A stretch of 40,360 bases of DNA from JBDNFP01 sp041689775 (GCA_041689775.1 JBDNFP010000269.1:1-40360), one strand, 5' to 3'. Counted from the first letter of the stretch, positions 16,175-24,644 are shown. Notes: generated from the letters alone by a model not told the origin. A program made the numbers and translations.

Positions 16175-17197
16175 TTAAGGCAGTCCGAGCAAGAAACCGA
16201 TGGTAAAATTGGCGTCCCAGTCAAACACAAACTGAGTGGTGCCGGTGGCATCAGCAATTGCCTTGTAAATATTGATACCGGCCTTTGACTTGGCATTTTC
16301 TAGTTTGTAAGCCTGTGGAGCGTTCAAGACAGTATATCTTTCCTTACCGTTTCTAACCTCCTTGGCCATTTCAAAGGGAACTCCCCCAATAATAAAACAA
16401 GTCTTACGGAGGTCAGTAGGGATGCGCTTGGCGAGCGAAGACACGTCGGAATATACCTTAGCGTCGTCAACTCCATCCTGATAATACTTGGCACCGAAGG
16501 TTTCCAATCCTTTCACCTGTCCATTTTCAATCCAGGAAAGTTTGGTGTTTCCTGAGCCGATATCCGTCACAAATGCTTTCTGCTCATACTGAGAGGGCAA
16601 AACCGATTTAAGGGCCAATTGGGCTTCCTTTTCGGGCGTAACTTGATTGACTAGATAGCCCAACGATTTTAGCGCCCGGGTGATCTTTGACGTTACGTCG
16701 GCCTTGGCGGCACCCGAACTAATCACAAAATGGATGTTCCTGCCGCTTACGCCGTAGTCGAGCATTCCACCGATATATTTTTTAAGTCCAATCCGGATAT
16801 CTTGGTCCGTGGCCATATTTTCGGTGACGAGGCTATTCCCAAATTCAGCCTTTTGCAATTTCCAGCGCTTTTGGGTATCCACACTAATCACAAAGGAATT
16901 AAATCCGCTCGCGCCTAATTCAACCACTCCTTTTAGCGTGCCATTCACGGGTTCGGGGGCGGTGTATGCAAACGGAGAACTAACAACGTCCGACGCGTAA
17001 TTGTCAGAAGTCTCGGAGGTGGCCGAGGTAGTCGTTGGTTCGGGTACCTTATACGGCGACTCAGTAGATTCGGTCTGCGCTTCCCCCGCAACGGTTTGGA
17101 GTGCTTCTTCTCCTCCTAAATATTTATAGCCAGCAAATAATCCCCCCATAATGAGTGCGGTGATCAATAAACGTCCGGCAACGGTAAGTCTTTTCAT
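16175..17197 (-). CDS. membrane-anchored Ppx/GppA-like ASKHA-fold protein
   Basis: The 340-residue product has one N-terminal membrane helix (about 9-27) with basic residues before it, predicting that the rest lies outside the inner membrane. A Ser/Thr/Pro/Glu-rich linker (38-85) leads to a domain resembling exopolyphosphatase/GppA. Phosphate-1-like VVELGASGFNSFVISV is at 91-106, then HFVISSGAAKADVTSKI, then PEKEAQLAL (188-196), where Glu191 aligns with the catalytic Glu of Ppx (ISGEEEA). Phosphate-2-like FVTDIGSGNTKLSW is at 209-222 and adenosine-like CFIIGGVP at 267-274. It is shorter than a full Ppx. A nucleotide-binding fold in the periplasm would be unusual, so it may bind another ligand or be catalytically inactive. 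It is the last gene of a three-gene module. Confidence 0.7.
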   Translation of the reverse strand: MKRLTVAGRLLITALIMGGLFAGYKYLGGEEALQTVAGEAQTESTESPYKVPEPTTTSATSETSDNYASDVVSSPFAYTAPEPVNGTLKGVVELGASGFNSFVISVDTQKRWKLQKAEFGNSLVTENMATDQDIRIGLKKYIGGMLDYGVSGRNIHFVISSGAAKADVTSKITRALKSLGYLVNQVTPEKEAQLALKSVLPSQYEQKAFVTDIGSGNTKLSWIENGQVKGLETFGAKYYQDGVDDAKVYSDVSSLAKRIPTDLRKTCFIIGGVPFEMAKEVRNGKERYTVLNAPQAYKLENAKSKAGINIYKAIADATGTTQFVFDWDANFTIGFLLGLP

Positions 17198-17245
17198 GGT
17201 AGTTAATGAATGATAGAAATGTGAGAAAACGGTTCGGTACTAAAT

Positions 17246-18262
17246 TTAATCTAGTAAGCCACGGTAATTGGAGTCTTTGGGTGGATTTAACTGGATGGTC
17301 TGAGGTATCGGATCAGTTGCATCCAAATTTATCAGAGTAAACTCCCCTTGATTGTAAGCTTCCAGCATTTTTTGTCCCTTATCAGAAAGTATTCCGTTCT
17401 GAACATCCACGCCATTAATAAAGTCCATGGAAAGGTCCATGGCGCGCTTCATTTCACCCAGCTTACGGCTCATGTCATCCTGGATATACTCCATCGACTC
17501 GTCAAAGTAGAATTTCTTATCCGGATTGCCTTTGAAAATACTGATGGCGGTTCGGAGAGCATTCGAGCTTTCTTTTACAATCTGATACTCAACTTCTTTA
17601 AGCTTTACTTTTATCTCAGTTTCCTTAATGATAAAGTCAGCGCTCGTATTGACCTTTTCCATGAATTCCAAAATGGTCTTCATGTTTCGTTGAAGAGGGA
17701 AAAGCTTTTCGTTCATTTCCTGCAAACCAGCCCCTTCAATGGTAGCCAATTGAGCGGTCTCCCGCATACCGGGTTTGTGCGACAACTCCGTGGCCTTGTT
17801 GGCTTCGGCAAATTTTTGTTTGATTGACACATTGTTTTCATTGATCTTCTTATTCAGTTTTACCAGTTGCCCCGCCAGCTGGTTTATCTGTCCCTGCATC
17901 TTTTCCCGCTTATCTTTCAGGTCGCTGACGTAAATCTTCATGATCGCGATGGGGTCGAGTTTAATAATCGTTCCGGTGATCTTCCGCATCAAGGTCTTGA
18001 ATAGGAAAAACACCGCGGTGCGTACATCTTTGCTGGTAAATAAGAAGATCAGTCCCGCCAGAGCGGCCAGTAGAAGTCCAAGATACAGGGTGTTCTGAGT
18101 TACTTCAATTAGGAAAACGGCGATTATGTTCCAGTAATATAGTAGTAAAGCGCCAACTCCGCCCATAAAAAGTAAAGACGTAATACCTTCTGGTTTTGAC
18201 CAGTAGGAGCTTTTATGATCATCTTGTGAGCCACCAATTTGAGAAAAGTCAGTAGTTGCCAT
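17246..18262 (-). CDS. two-TM protein with long cytoplasmic coiled coil
   Basis: This 338-residue protein has two hydrophobic helices at about 27-52 and 57-76, with a possible amphipathic third at 82-92 followed by MRKITGTIIK. That places both termini in the cytoplasm. Residues about 110-280 are predicted largely helical with heptad-like Lys/Leu/Glu spacing (MQGQINQLAGQLVKLNKKI). The C-terminal tail (about 285-338) is extended and Pro-rich near the end. It belongs to no family I recognise; general character resembles PspA- or TelA-type coiled-coil stress proteins, without sequence proof. It sits 27 bp after the coiled-coil gene and 48 bp before the Ppx-like gene, so the three likely function together. 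Confidence 0.72.
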   Translation of the reverse strand: MATTDFSQIGGSQDDHKSSYWSKPEGITSLLFMGGVGALLLYYWNIIAVFLIEVTQNTLYLGLLLAALAGLIFLFTSKDVRTAVFFLFKTLMRKITGTIIKLDPIAIMKIYVSDLKDKREKMQGQINQLAGQLVKLNKKINENNVSIKQKFAEANKATELSHKPGMRETAQLATIEGAGLQEMNEKLFPLQRNMKTILEFMEKVNTSADFIIKETEIKVKLKEVEYQIVKESSNALRTAISIFKGNPDKKFYFDESMEYIQDDMSRKLGEMKRAMDLSMDFINGVDVQNGILSDKGQKMLEAYNQGEFTLINLDATDPIPQTIQLNPPKDSNYRGLLD

Positions 18263-18289
18263 TTAGTAAATAGTTAGGTATAGGAAAGT

Positions 18290-18991
18290 TTATTTTAAGA
18301 AGGTTTTGATTTTGGAAATATCGGAATTCAGCTGTTCTACGAAGCTTTGATAGGTGATATCATAGCTATCACGGTTTTCATTAATCTTCTGGCTCTGTTC
18401 CTGAATTTCGCCATTAATGGTTGTGACTCGTTGACCATTAGAGTTGATTTTTTCCTGTAACTCCATTATTTGCTTGGCGTAAGCTTTCGTATCATCTTGC
18501 AACGTGTTGAGTTCTTGGTTGAGGCTTCCCACCCGATCATCGATCGCTTTTTGAACATCTTTGAGGAAGCTAATCCGGTCCTGATCAAGTACCTTCACAT
18601 AGTGGTTTGCTGACTCAGCCAGGACACTGGCATCCGAAAAACCGCCCATCGCTTTAAAACTTGCCCAAGAGGCCAAGTATTGTTTTTGTTCGTCGAGGCC
18701 CAACCCTTCCATGCTTTTGAGCGCTTGTTTGAACTCAAAGTAATCATGGCCTGGTTGATTTGACTTTTCCAGCAGTTTAACAAAATGGTCCACAAACTTG
18801 CGGTCTACGGTAGCCGTACCCGCCGAGTTTACCACGCCATTATTCATGGCTTGGGGTTGGGGCATAGCGTGGGTAGCTTTTTCAACCGACGGTGGTGTCG
18901 AGGTTGATTTAGTACCTTGTTTTGATTCTTCGGCTTCTTTGATGAAGAACCCCATGATTTTCTTGCCCAAACTTTTTTCTGGTTCTGCCAT
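18290..18991 (-). CDS. cytoplasmic coiled-coil protein, hypothetical
   Basis: This 233-residue protein is soluble. Residues 1-60 are flexible and rich in Ser, Thr, Pro and Lys. Residues about 60-135 form a compact helical region (VDRKFVDHFVKLLEKSNQPG, ending near ASVLAESANHYV). Residues about 145-233 form a long coiled coil of Gln, Asn and Glu heptads (LNQELNTLQDDTKAYAKQIM) with no hydrophobic membrane segment. It is the first gene of the minus-strand module and may bridge to, or polymerise with, the membrane coiled-coil protein encoded next. No known family recognised. Confidence 0.72.
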   Translation of the reverse strand: MAEPEKSLGKKIMGFFIKEAEESKQGTKSTSTPPSVEKATHAMPQPQAMNNGVVNSAGTATVDRKFVDHFVKLLEKSNQPGHDYFEFKQALKSMEGLGLDEQKQYLASWASFKAMGGFSDASVLAESANHYVKVLDQDRISFLKDVQKAIDDRVGSLNQELNTLQDDTKAYAKQIMELQEKINSNGQRVTTINGEIQEQSQKINENRDSYDITYQSFVEQLNSDISKIKTFLK

Positions 18992-19304
18992 GATAATTAC
19001 GTGTTAAATGTTGTTCAATACCTACTATTTTACCATTTCATGCAAATCAATGGTAGCAGGTGCTTTGAAGGACGAAATACGGGTGAAGTTTAACCAATAT
19101 TACTAAACCTTGGCCGATTTTTCAATATCAGGTAGGGATGAGCGGTCGTGGGGTTTGATGAGTCTCCGTAAAAAATGGACAATATTATCGTGATAATTTT
19201 AAATTGAACGACTTTTGCAGACAATGGTTTGGTTTACTCTGTCGGCTATTCCCCCGTTATTTCAACCCAGATTCCTAAATAATCACCTTAAAAAACAGAC
19301 TAAA
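18992..19304. other. divergent intergenic region
   Basis: These 313 bp separate the divergently transcribed coiled-coil gene and the sugar-isomerase gene, so both promoters should lie here. The only structure I see is TACCATT (19031-19037) and AATGGTA (19049-19055), a 7-bp inverted repeat with an 11-nt spacer close to the coiled-coil gene, which could be an operator. No clear TAnnTTTG box is visible. Confidence 0.5.
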
Positions 19305-20225
19305 ATGTTAAAACTAGGTTTTGTAAGTGCGATTCTAGCTGATTTTAGCTTCGAGTATGTCGTCAATTTCGCCGCTGAGCATACATTTTCTTGCGTAGAG
19401 GTAATGTGTTGGCCTACTGATAACTCCGACACCCGCCGGTATGCTGGCGTCAGTCATATTGATGTTAATAACCTAACTGACCAACGGATTGCCGATATTA
19501 AGTACACGCTTAGAACGGCTGGGATATCCATTTCTGGCTTGGGTTACTACCCCAACCCGCTTGATCCTGACAAAGAAAAATCGGAATTTTATGTGGAACA
19601 TATCAAAGAAGTGATCAGGGCCGCTGCCAAACTAGGCGTGCCGGTGGTTAATACTTTTATTGGCAGAGATACGTCTAAGAATATTACGGATAACCTGGCC
19701 TTATTTGCGGATATATGGCCGGGAATCATAAAGGTAGCCGAGGAAAATAACGTGTTGATTGGGATTGAAAACTGTCCTATGTTTTTTACCAATAATGAAT
19801 GGCCCGGCGGTAAAAATTTGGCCATTAGTCCATCGGTATGGAACAGGATGTTTGAAATTATTCCCAGCAGGGCCTTGGGGTTAAACTACGATCCATCGCA
19901 CATGGTATGGCAAATGATGGACGAAGTGAAACCGATTTATCAATTCAGTGACCGACTGCACCACATCCACCTCAAAGACGTAAAAGTATACAAAGATAAA
20001 CTGGATCAGGTGGGAATAATGGCTAATCCATTGGAGTACCATTCTCCCAAACTACCCGGCTTAGGTGACGTCAACTGGCGGGGCTTCTTTGCGGCCCTGA
20101 CGGATGTTCGGTACCGGGGAGCCGTGGTTATTGAGGTAGAAGACAAGGCTTATGAGGCCGACATTACCGATGTAAAGTCCGCTATTCTCACCAGCCGGAA
20201 TTACCTTAATCAATTTCTTGGGTAA
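19305..20225 (+). CDS. sugar phosphate isomerase/epimerase (xylose isomerase-like TIM barrel)
   Basis: The frame is open from a TTG at 19215, but the ATG at 19305 gives MLKLGFVSAILADFSFEYVV, the normal first strand of this family, so I use it (306 residues). The fold is the AP-endonuclease-2/xylose-isomerase-like barrel. Metal-site candidates include Glu in LIGIENCPMF, Asp and His in YDPSHMVWQM, His in HHIHLKDVKVY, and a final Glu in GAVVIEVED. Family members isomerise or epimerise sugars, inositols or hydroxypyruvate, so the substrate is open. It is followed 54 bp later by a GH113-like hydrolase, which suggests a shared role in breaking down a mannose-containing or related glycan. Confidence 0.85.
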   Translation: MLKLGFVSAILADFSFEYVVNFAAEHTFSCVEVMCWPTDNSDTRRYAGVSHIDVNNLTDQRIADIKYTLRTAGISISGLGYYPNPLDPDKEKSEFYVEHIKEVIRAAAKLGVPVVNTFIGRDTSKNITDNLALFADIWPGIIKVAEENNVLIGIENCPMFFTNNEWPGGKNLAISPSVWNRMFEIIPSRALGLNYDPSHMVWQMMDEVKPIYQFSDRLHHIHLKDVKVYKDKLDQVGIMANPLEYHSPKLPGLGDVNWRGFFAALTDVRYRGAVVIEVEDKAYEADITDVKSAILTSRNYLNQFLG

Positions 20226-20279
20226 ATTGGTTTTATTTTTAGTGTAATATTCCTGATTCAGAATTGATTAACTTGTGGA

Positions 20280-21341
20280 ATGGAAAAAATGTTGAGCATA
20301 AACTTAATTCAAAAACTTCAAGTAGTGGCTTCGATAGCGCTGCTCGCTGGGGTAGGGGCGTGTTCGTCATTTACGGAAAAACCCTTCAATTATCAGGGGC
20401 AAAAGCTGAAAGGGGTTTCTTTTGTGGCTCCCCGGGATTCGCTTTCCGATACCTGTTATTTACCCGTGAAGCAGCTCAATGCGGAGTGGGTTTCGTTGAT
20501 GCCCTATGGGTTTTGTGAGACTGGGAGCCCGAATTTTATGTACGGCCGGGATAATAAATGGAAATGGTGGGGAGAATCTCCGAACGGAGTGGCTCATTGT
20601 ATTGAAATGGCCCATCAAAAAGGCCTTAAAGTAATGTTGAAGCCTCACATGTGGATTGGGCACGGTACTTTCACGGGGCATTTTAATTTAACTACCGAGG
20701 TAGATTGGCAAGTTTTTGAAAAGAAATACGGAGACTACTTGCTTCATTTTGCAGAAATAGCCGATAGTACCAATGTGGATCTCTACTGCATCGCCACCGA
20801 AATGCAGACATTTGTCAAAGAGAGACCGGAGTTTTGGTCGAGGATCATTAAAGAGATTAGGCAAATTTACAAAGGGCCACTCACCTACGCCGAGAATTGG
20901 GATTCCTACCAACTTGTACCCTTTTGGAAAGAATTAGATTATGTAGGGGTAGATGCCTATTTTCCATTATCCGAGGAACGATCTCCCGATTTGGATGCTT
21001 TGCGGAAAGGTTGGCAAACCCACGTAAAAGAAATGGAGAAAGTTGCCCGTTCGGTGCAAAAGCCCATTCTCTTTACAGAATTTGGGTACGTCAGTTCTGA
21101 CTACGCAACACGCCGTCCGTGGGAGTCAGATCGGGATCAACCCGAAAACGAAAAATTACAGGCCGAAGCTTACAAAGCCCTCTTTGAGGAAGTATGGAGT
21201 AAAGAGTGGATGGCCGGTGGATTTGTGTGGAAATGGTTTCCGGGCTTGGGTTCGGAAAAGAAAGCGAGGGATCCATTCTCTCCGCAAAACAAACATGCCG
21301 AGTCGGTACTTAACTACTACTTCGAAAAAGTTTCCCGATAG
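20280..21341 (+). CDS. GH113-like glycoside hydrolase, lipoprotein
   Basis: The 353-residue product has a signal sequence with lipobox GVGAC and acylatable Cys28, placing it on a membrane surface. The remainder is a TIM barrel of the GH113 type (beta-1,4-mannanase family, clan GH-A). Residue Glu174 in LYCIATEMQTF is the expected acid/base and Glu267 in PILFTEFGYVS the nucleophile, at the ends of strands 4 and 7. MLKPHMWIG and ENWDSY are further conserved-looking pieces. Several Trp residues (WKWWGES, VWKWFPG) fit a glycan cleft. The neighbouring sugar isomerase suggests a small catabolic pair. GH113 includes enzymes active on mannan and manno-oligosaccharides; the actual substrate is inferred from family only. 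Confidence 0.83.
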   Translation: MEKMLSINLIQKLQVVASIALLAGVGACSSFTEKPFNYQGQKLKGVSFVAPRDSLSDTCYLPVKQLNAEWVSLMPYGFCETGSPNFMYGRDNKWKWWGESPNGVAHCIEMAHQKGLKVMLKPHMWIGHGTFTGHFNLTTEVDWQVFEKKYGDYLLHFAEIADSTNVDLYCIATEMQTFVKERPEFWSRIIKEIRQIYKGPLTYAENWDSYQLVPFWKELDYVGVDAYFPLSEERSPDLDALRKGWQTHVKEMEKVARSVQKPILFTEFGYVSSDYATRRPWESDRDQPENEKLQAEAYKALFEEVWSKEWMAGGFVWKWFPGLGSEKKARDPFSPQNKHAESVLNYYFEKVSR

Positions 21342-21365
21342 TCTTTCAGCCTGTTTATAGTAGTT

Positions 21366-21401
21366 AAGTGGCACAATCAGATCAAGCTGATTGTGCCACT
21401 T
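21366..21401 (+). terminator. 15-bp hairpin terminator after the hydrolase gene
   Basis: The arm starting AAGTGGCACAATCAG (21366-21380) pairs perfectly with its reverse complement at 21387-21401 around a 6-nt loop. It is followed by TCTTGTTT and lies 25 bp after the GH113-like stop. Confidence 0.8.
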
Positions 21402-21463
21402 TCTTGTTTAGAACCTGTACCACCGAGAGCTTACTAGTGCGGCAGATGGTGTCGGTTGGTAGG

Positions 21464-22279
21464 TCATTTGTATCCTGACCAATATGGGTCTTCAATTTCC
21501 TTCGCAATTATTTCCAGACTACCTAGGGTGTAAAAAGCAAAAACGACAAAGGGTATAACCAGATAATGCAGGCTGAAAATACACCCTAGTGGCAGGGAGA
21601 CGCAATAGAGAAAAATGAATTTTTAAAAAAAGAGCTGTAAGAAAATGGAACGGGCGTATTTTTGATTCGTTCACAAGCCCCGCAGACATTCATCAAAGAA
21701 TTGATCTCTGTATTTAGTAGCAGAAGACGGTCGGATAGTAAAACGCCTTGTTTTTGTGAGCTTAATCTTTTGGAGAATATAGCGGTAGAAATTTGCAGGG
21801 GTACGTGTTATTCAGGTTTCAGAACATTTTTTTTGAAACTATCGCTATCTTTAAATTCGCTTGGTTTGTAGCTCTTCCGAAGGTGGTTTTTGAGGGCAAA
21901 GGCAAAATTAGGGATCATTGCCTGAAAAAATTGTTTTGCTTCCTCTTGGTTTTCTCCGAGTAGAGTATCGAGTTTCAACGCTAGATTGCGACTAGTATTG
22001 ACGAGCATTCCCCACTGTTTACGTCCTTCCCACCAACGGTCGTAAGCAGTATTGGTACGAAAAACCAGCAACAAAGAAATAACAAATCCCAACGGTGAGT
22101 GAACCAACGAAATATTTCGCATGTCGGTATCTTCACCGATCCGCCAAGACTCAATAATGAGGTAGTCAAGGATCGTATACCCCGATGGAAACCAGGAGAG
22201 GCCCCAGCTTTCGAACCGTATCGGCCTTGTGGAGGAAAAAGATAACCCTAAGCCACTTTTTCGGGTTATTATCAATCAC
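21464..22279 (-). pseudogene. bestrophin-family ion channel, multiply disrupted
   Basis: The reading can be followed from about GTG 22279: VIDNNPKKWLRVIFFLHKAD then VRKLGPLLVSIGVY. It switches frame near 22175, continues as TILDYLIIES and the family signature LGFVISLLLVFRTNTAYDRW, and meets an in-frame TAA at about 21808-21810 after NVLKPE. Past it the same frame gives LLLLNTEINSLMNVCGACER, the conserved C-terminal GACERI motif, followed by PVPFSYSSF. A one-base deletion in an A-run (near 21620) then breaks FKKFIFLY, and the last frame reads LVIPFVVFAFYTLGSLEIIA and IEDPYWSG to TGA 21464-21466. Bestrophins are anion channels passing chloride or bicarbonate. Three lesions argue against sequencing error and for a dead gene. 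Confidence 0.85.
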
Positions 22280-22311
22280 AAACTGTTTACCCTAAATCTA
22301 GGAAGTTGCCA

Positions 22312-22899
22312 CTACTCCACAATTTTTAGGCTGTCAATCATTTTGAAGAACTCTTTAAAACAGCGGGCGGTCAATTGGGCGTCTTCGAGAGCATTATGCG
22401 TATCTTCTTCCCTCTCAAACCCAAAATAAGCCGATACTGAACCCAGGCTAAGAGAGCGGGGAACTGATTTGCCATTTTTCTCCAAGATCTGAAAGAATAA
22501 ATACGAAACGGTATGAAGATCAATCATTTTGTTAGAGAATGGCCATTTCATTTTTTCGTTCTGGTAGGCGAATTTCAGGAAATTGATGTCATAAATCACA
22601 CTTTGCCCGCAGACTACCACACGGTGGAGGGGGGCACCATTGGTTTTGGATTTAATCCAAGATTCGAACTCTGGAATAACGTCATAAATCATGGGGGCGT
22701 CTTCCAGGTCACTCATGGACAATCCGTGTATTTCTTCTGCTTTGGCGGTAAAAGCCTCTTCGTTTTCTGGGTATACATTTTGAAGGTAAGTACCCAAGGC
22801 ATTCCATTGATCATCAAAAAGCTCAGCGCCTAATTGAATAATTTCATTCCAACCCGGTTCTGGTCCGGTCATTTCAATGTCAAGTACTAGGAAAGGCAT
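22312..22899 (-). CDS. DEDDh 3'-5' exonuclease (DnaQ/RNase T-like)
   Basis: This 195-residue protein is a DnaQ-superfamily exonuclease acting on DNA or RNA 3' ends. The acidic metal-binding residues are visible: Asp7 and Glu9 in VLDIEMTG, Asp104 in YDINFL, then His168 and Asp173 in HNALEDA, which classify it as DEDDh. It is a single-domain enzyme with no polymerase part, as in proofreading-like or RNA-trimming exonucleases. It has its own ATG at 22899 and diverges from nspC, with about 125 bp between them. The bestrophin remnant lies downstream. The substrate is not readable. Confidence 0.88.
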   Translation of the reverse strand: MPFLVLDIEMTGPEPGWNEIIQLGAELFDDQWNALGTYLQNVYPENEEAFTAKAEEIHGLSMSDLEDAPMIYDVIPEFESWIKSKTNGAPLHRVVVCGQSVIYDINFLKFAYQNEKMKWPFSNKMIDLHTVSYLFFQILEKNGKSVPRSLSLGSVSAYFGFEREEDTHNALEDAQLTARCFKEFFKMIDSLKIVE

Positions 22900-22952
22900 G
22901 TAGGAGTATTTCTAAATTTAAAATTTGTGAGAATTTTTGCCGGGGGAAACCC

Positions 22953-22960
22953 TATTTTTG
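22953..22960 (+). promoter_or_regulatory. candidate -7 box for nspC
   Basis: TATTTTTG matches TAnnTTTG and lies 64 bp before the nspC start. Transcription would begin close to the tandem palindromes at 22971-22998. A TTTG at 22924-22927 is slightly too distant for the usual -33 spacing. Confidence 0.45.
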
Positions 22961-22970
22961 TGCCAAAAAT

Positions 22971-22998
22971 AATGAATCATTGTCAAATGAATCATTGT
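22971..22998 (+). repeat. tandem 13-bp repeats with palindromic core in the nspC leader
   Basis: AATGAATCATTGT occurs at 22971-22983 and again at 22986-22998. Each copy contains the palindrome AATGA-A-TCATT. The copies are 15 bp apart and lie between the putative -7 box and the start codon, a position suited to a repressor operator or to alternative hairpins in the leader RNA. Confidence 0.6.
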
Positions 22999-23023
22999 TT
23001 GTTCATTCTTTAATCCTTTTGAA

Positions 23024-24181
23024 ATGCCTGTTGATTTTAAAAATATTCCATCTCCCTGCTTTGTACTGGAAGAATCTTTATTGTATACGAACCTTCAACT
23101 AATTGATAAGGTACAAAAAGCGGCGGGTTGCAAGATCATTCTGGCCCTCAAAGCTTTTTCGATGTACAGTGCTTTTCCTATTGTGCGTAAGTACCTCAGC
23201 GGAGCCACGGCGTCTTCGCTCAATGAAATTAAATTGGTTAATGACTACATGGGATACAAGGCTCATACTTACATCCCTGCGTATCAAGACGAAGATTTTG
23301 AGGAAGTGCTTAGCCGCAGTTCCCACCTGACTTTTAATACCCTGAGCCAATACCAGCGGTTTATTGGTAGGGTAGAGGCCTACAATACGCAGAATCCAAC
23401 GGATATAGTTTCGGTTGGGGTGCGGATAAATCCGCAATATTCAGAGGTTGAAGCGGATATGTATAACCCTTGTATAGCTGGTTCCCGTCTGGGAGAAACG
23501 CACGATAAATTTGGGGCTACACTTCCCGAAGGCGTGGAGGGTTTACATTTTCATACGCTTTGCGAAAATGGATCAGATACCTTGGAACGTACCTTAGTGG
23601 TATTCGAAGAAAAATTTGGGGATCTACTGCATCAGGCAAAATGGCTCAACATGGGCGGGGGACACCTGATGACCCGTGAAGGCTATGATACCGAAAAACT
23701 GATTGCGCTGATACAGCGAATTCGTGAAACATATAATCTGGAAGTAATTCTGGAACCCGGCTCGGCCATCGCTTGGCGTACCGGAACATTGGTTTCTACC
23801 GTCCTTGATATCATGGATAGTCAGGGTATTCAGGTAGCAATTCTGAACGTTTCTTTTGCCGCTCACATGCCTGATACCTTAGAAATGCCTTACAAACCCA
23901 AGATAATAGGGGCTCACCACGAACCAGTAGAAGGGAAACCCACCTACCGCCTTGGTGGTATGACTTGTTTGGCCGGTGATTTTATGGGGGACTATTCTTT
24001 CGACGCTCCCTTAGAAATTGGTGATCGCCTTATTTTCGAAGATATGATTCACTACACCATGGTGAAAACATCAACCTTCAATGGTGTGAACCTACCTTCA
24101 ATCGGTATTTGGCAAAAAAATGACACTTTCCGATTGGTCAAGAGCTTCGGATACGAGAGTTTTAAGGATCATCTATCCTGA
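23024..24181 (+). CDS. nspC: carboxynorspermidine decarboxylase
   Basis: This 385-residue PLP enzyme of the fold-III alanine-racemase/ornithine-decarboxylase type performs the final decarboxylation that gives norspermidine or spermidine. Lys43 in ALKAFSMYS should carry the PLP. VSVGVRINPQYSEVEADMYN, LHFHTLCENG and WLNMGGGHLMT (glycine-rich phosphate loop) are typical of carboxynorspermidine decarboxylases, as is Cys315 in the GMTCLAGDFMGDY motif from the partner subunit. Length matches the family. In many Bacteroidota the alternative spermidine route uses carboxyspermidine dehydrogenase plus this enzyme; the dehydrogenase is not in the window. The leader has tandem palindromes that may regulate it. 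Confidence 0.93.
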   Translation: MPVDFKNIPSPCFVLEESLLYTNLQLIDKVQKAAGCKIILALKAFSMYSAFPIVRKYLSGATASSLNEIKLVNDYMGYKAHTYIPAYQDEDFEEVLSRSSHLTFNTLSQYQRFIGRVEAYNTQNPTDIVSVGVRINPQYSEVEADMYNPCIAGSRLGETHDKFGATLPEGVEGLHFHTLCENGSDTLERTLVVFEEKFGDLLHQAKWLNMGGGHLMTREGYDTEKLIALIQRIRETYNLEVILEPGSAIAWRTGTLVSTVLDIMDSQGIQVAILNVSFAAHMPDTLEMPYKPKIIGAHHEPVEGKPTYRLGGMTCLAGDFMGDYSFDAPLEIGDRLIFEDMIHYTMVKTSTFNGVNLPSIGIWQKNDTFRLVKSFGYESFKDHLS

Positions 24182-24602
24182 AAAGATACATTACTTCTAT
24201 TAGCCTCCTAACTTACTTGTTCGAAAATGCATTTTTTTGATAAAAAGGTCGGAAATTTTCAAAAATTTGGATTTTTTACTGCCAAGTCCAGTTCGTTTTA
24301 AAGGATCGGGTTATGCTATGGTGTAGAATAGTTAATAGTTCTTTAGATGAAGGTAAGGTGAAGCGAACTCCAAATTTTCATTTGAAAATATAACCAGTGG
24401 AGCAATTTGATGGATGTTGAAGGCAGAATCCAAATGGAAGGTCTCGTAGAATTGAATAGAATGCTGATTTATTTATTGAAATACGGATAATTGACCTGAA
24501 ATAATCTCATTATCAACTACTTATTACCAATAGTAGTTTAATTTTCTGGTTGAATCAAAGTTATTTTCTGGAAATCACCCCGAAACTCTGAATGCTTTTC
24601 TG
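24182..24602. other. intergenic region upstream of pyrG
   Basis: About 420 bp of AT-rich sequence with no convincing coding frame. I see only a short ATTTTCA/TGAAAAT inverted repeat near 24375-24390 and no RNA gene. The stretch probably holds the 3' end signals of nspC and upstream control of pyrG. Confidence 0.5.
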
Positions 24603-24610
24603 TACCTTTG
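24603..24610 (+). promoter_or_regulatory. candidate -7 box for pyrG
   Basis: TACCTTTG fits TAnnTTTG and lies 35 bp before the pyrG start. The same box appears before the yidC leader RNA at 26341, which strengthens both. Confidence 0.5.
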
Positions 24611-24644
24611 AATCCCGTAATCATAGAAAAAAAAGCAACGTCTT

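Noticed and set aside
17348..17827. 159-codon plus-strand frame
   Set aside because: It lies wholly inside the two-TM coiled-coil gene and mirrors its codon pattern; no independent support.
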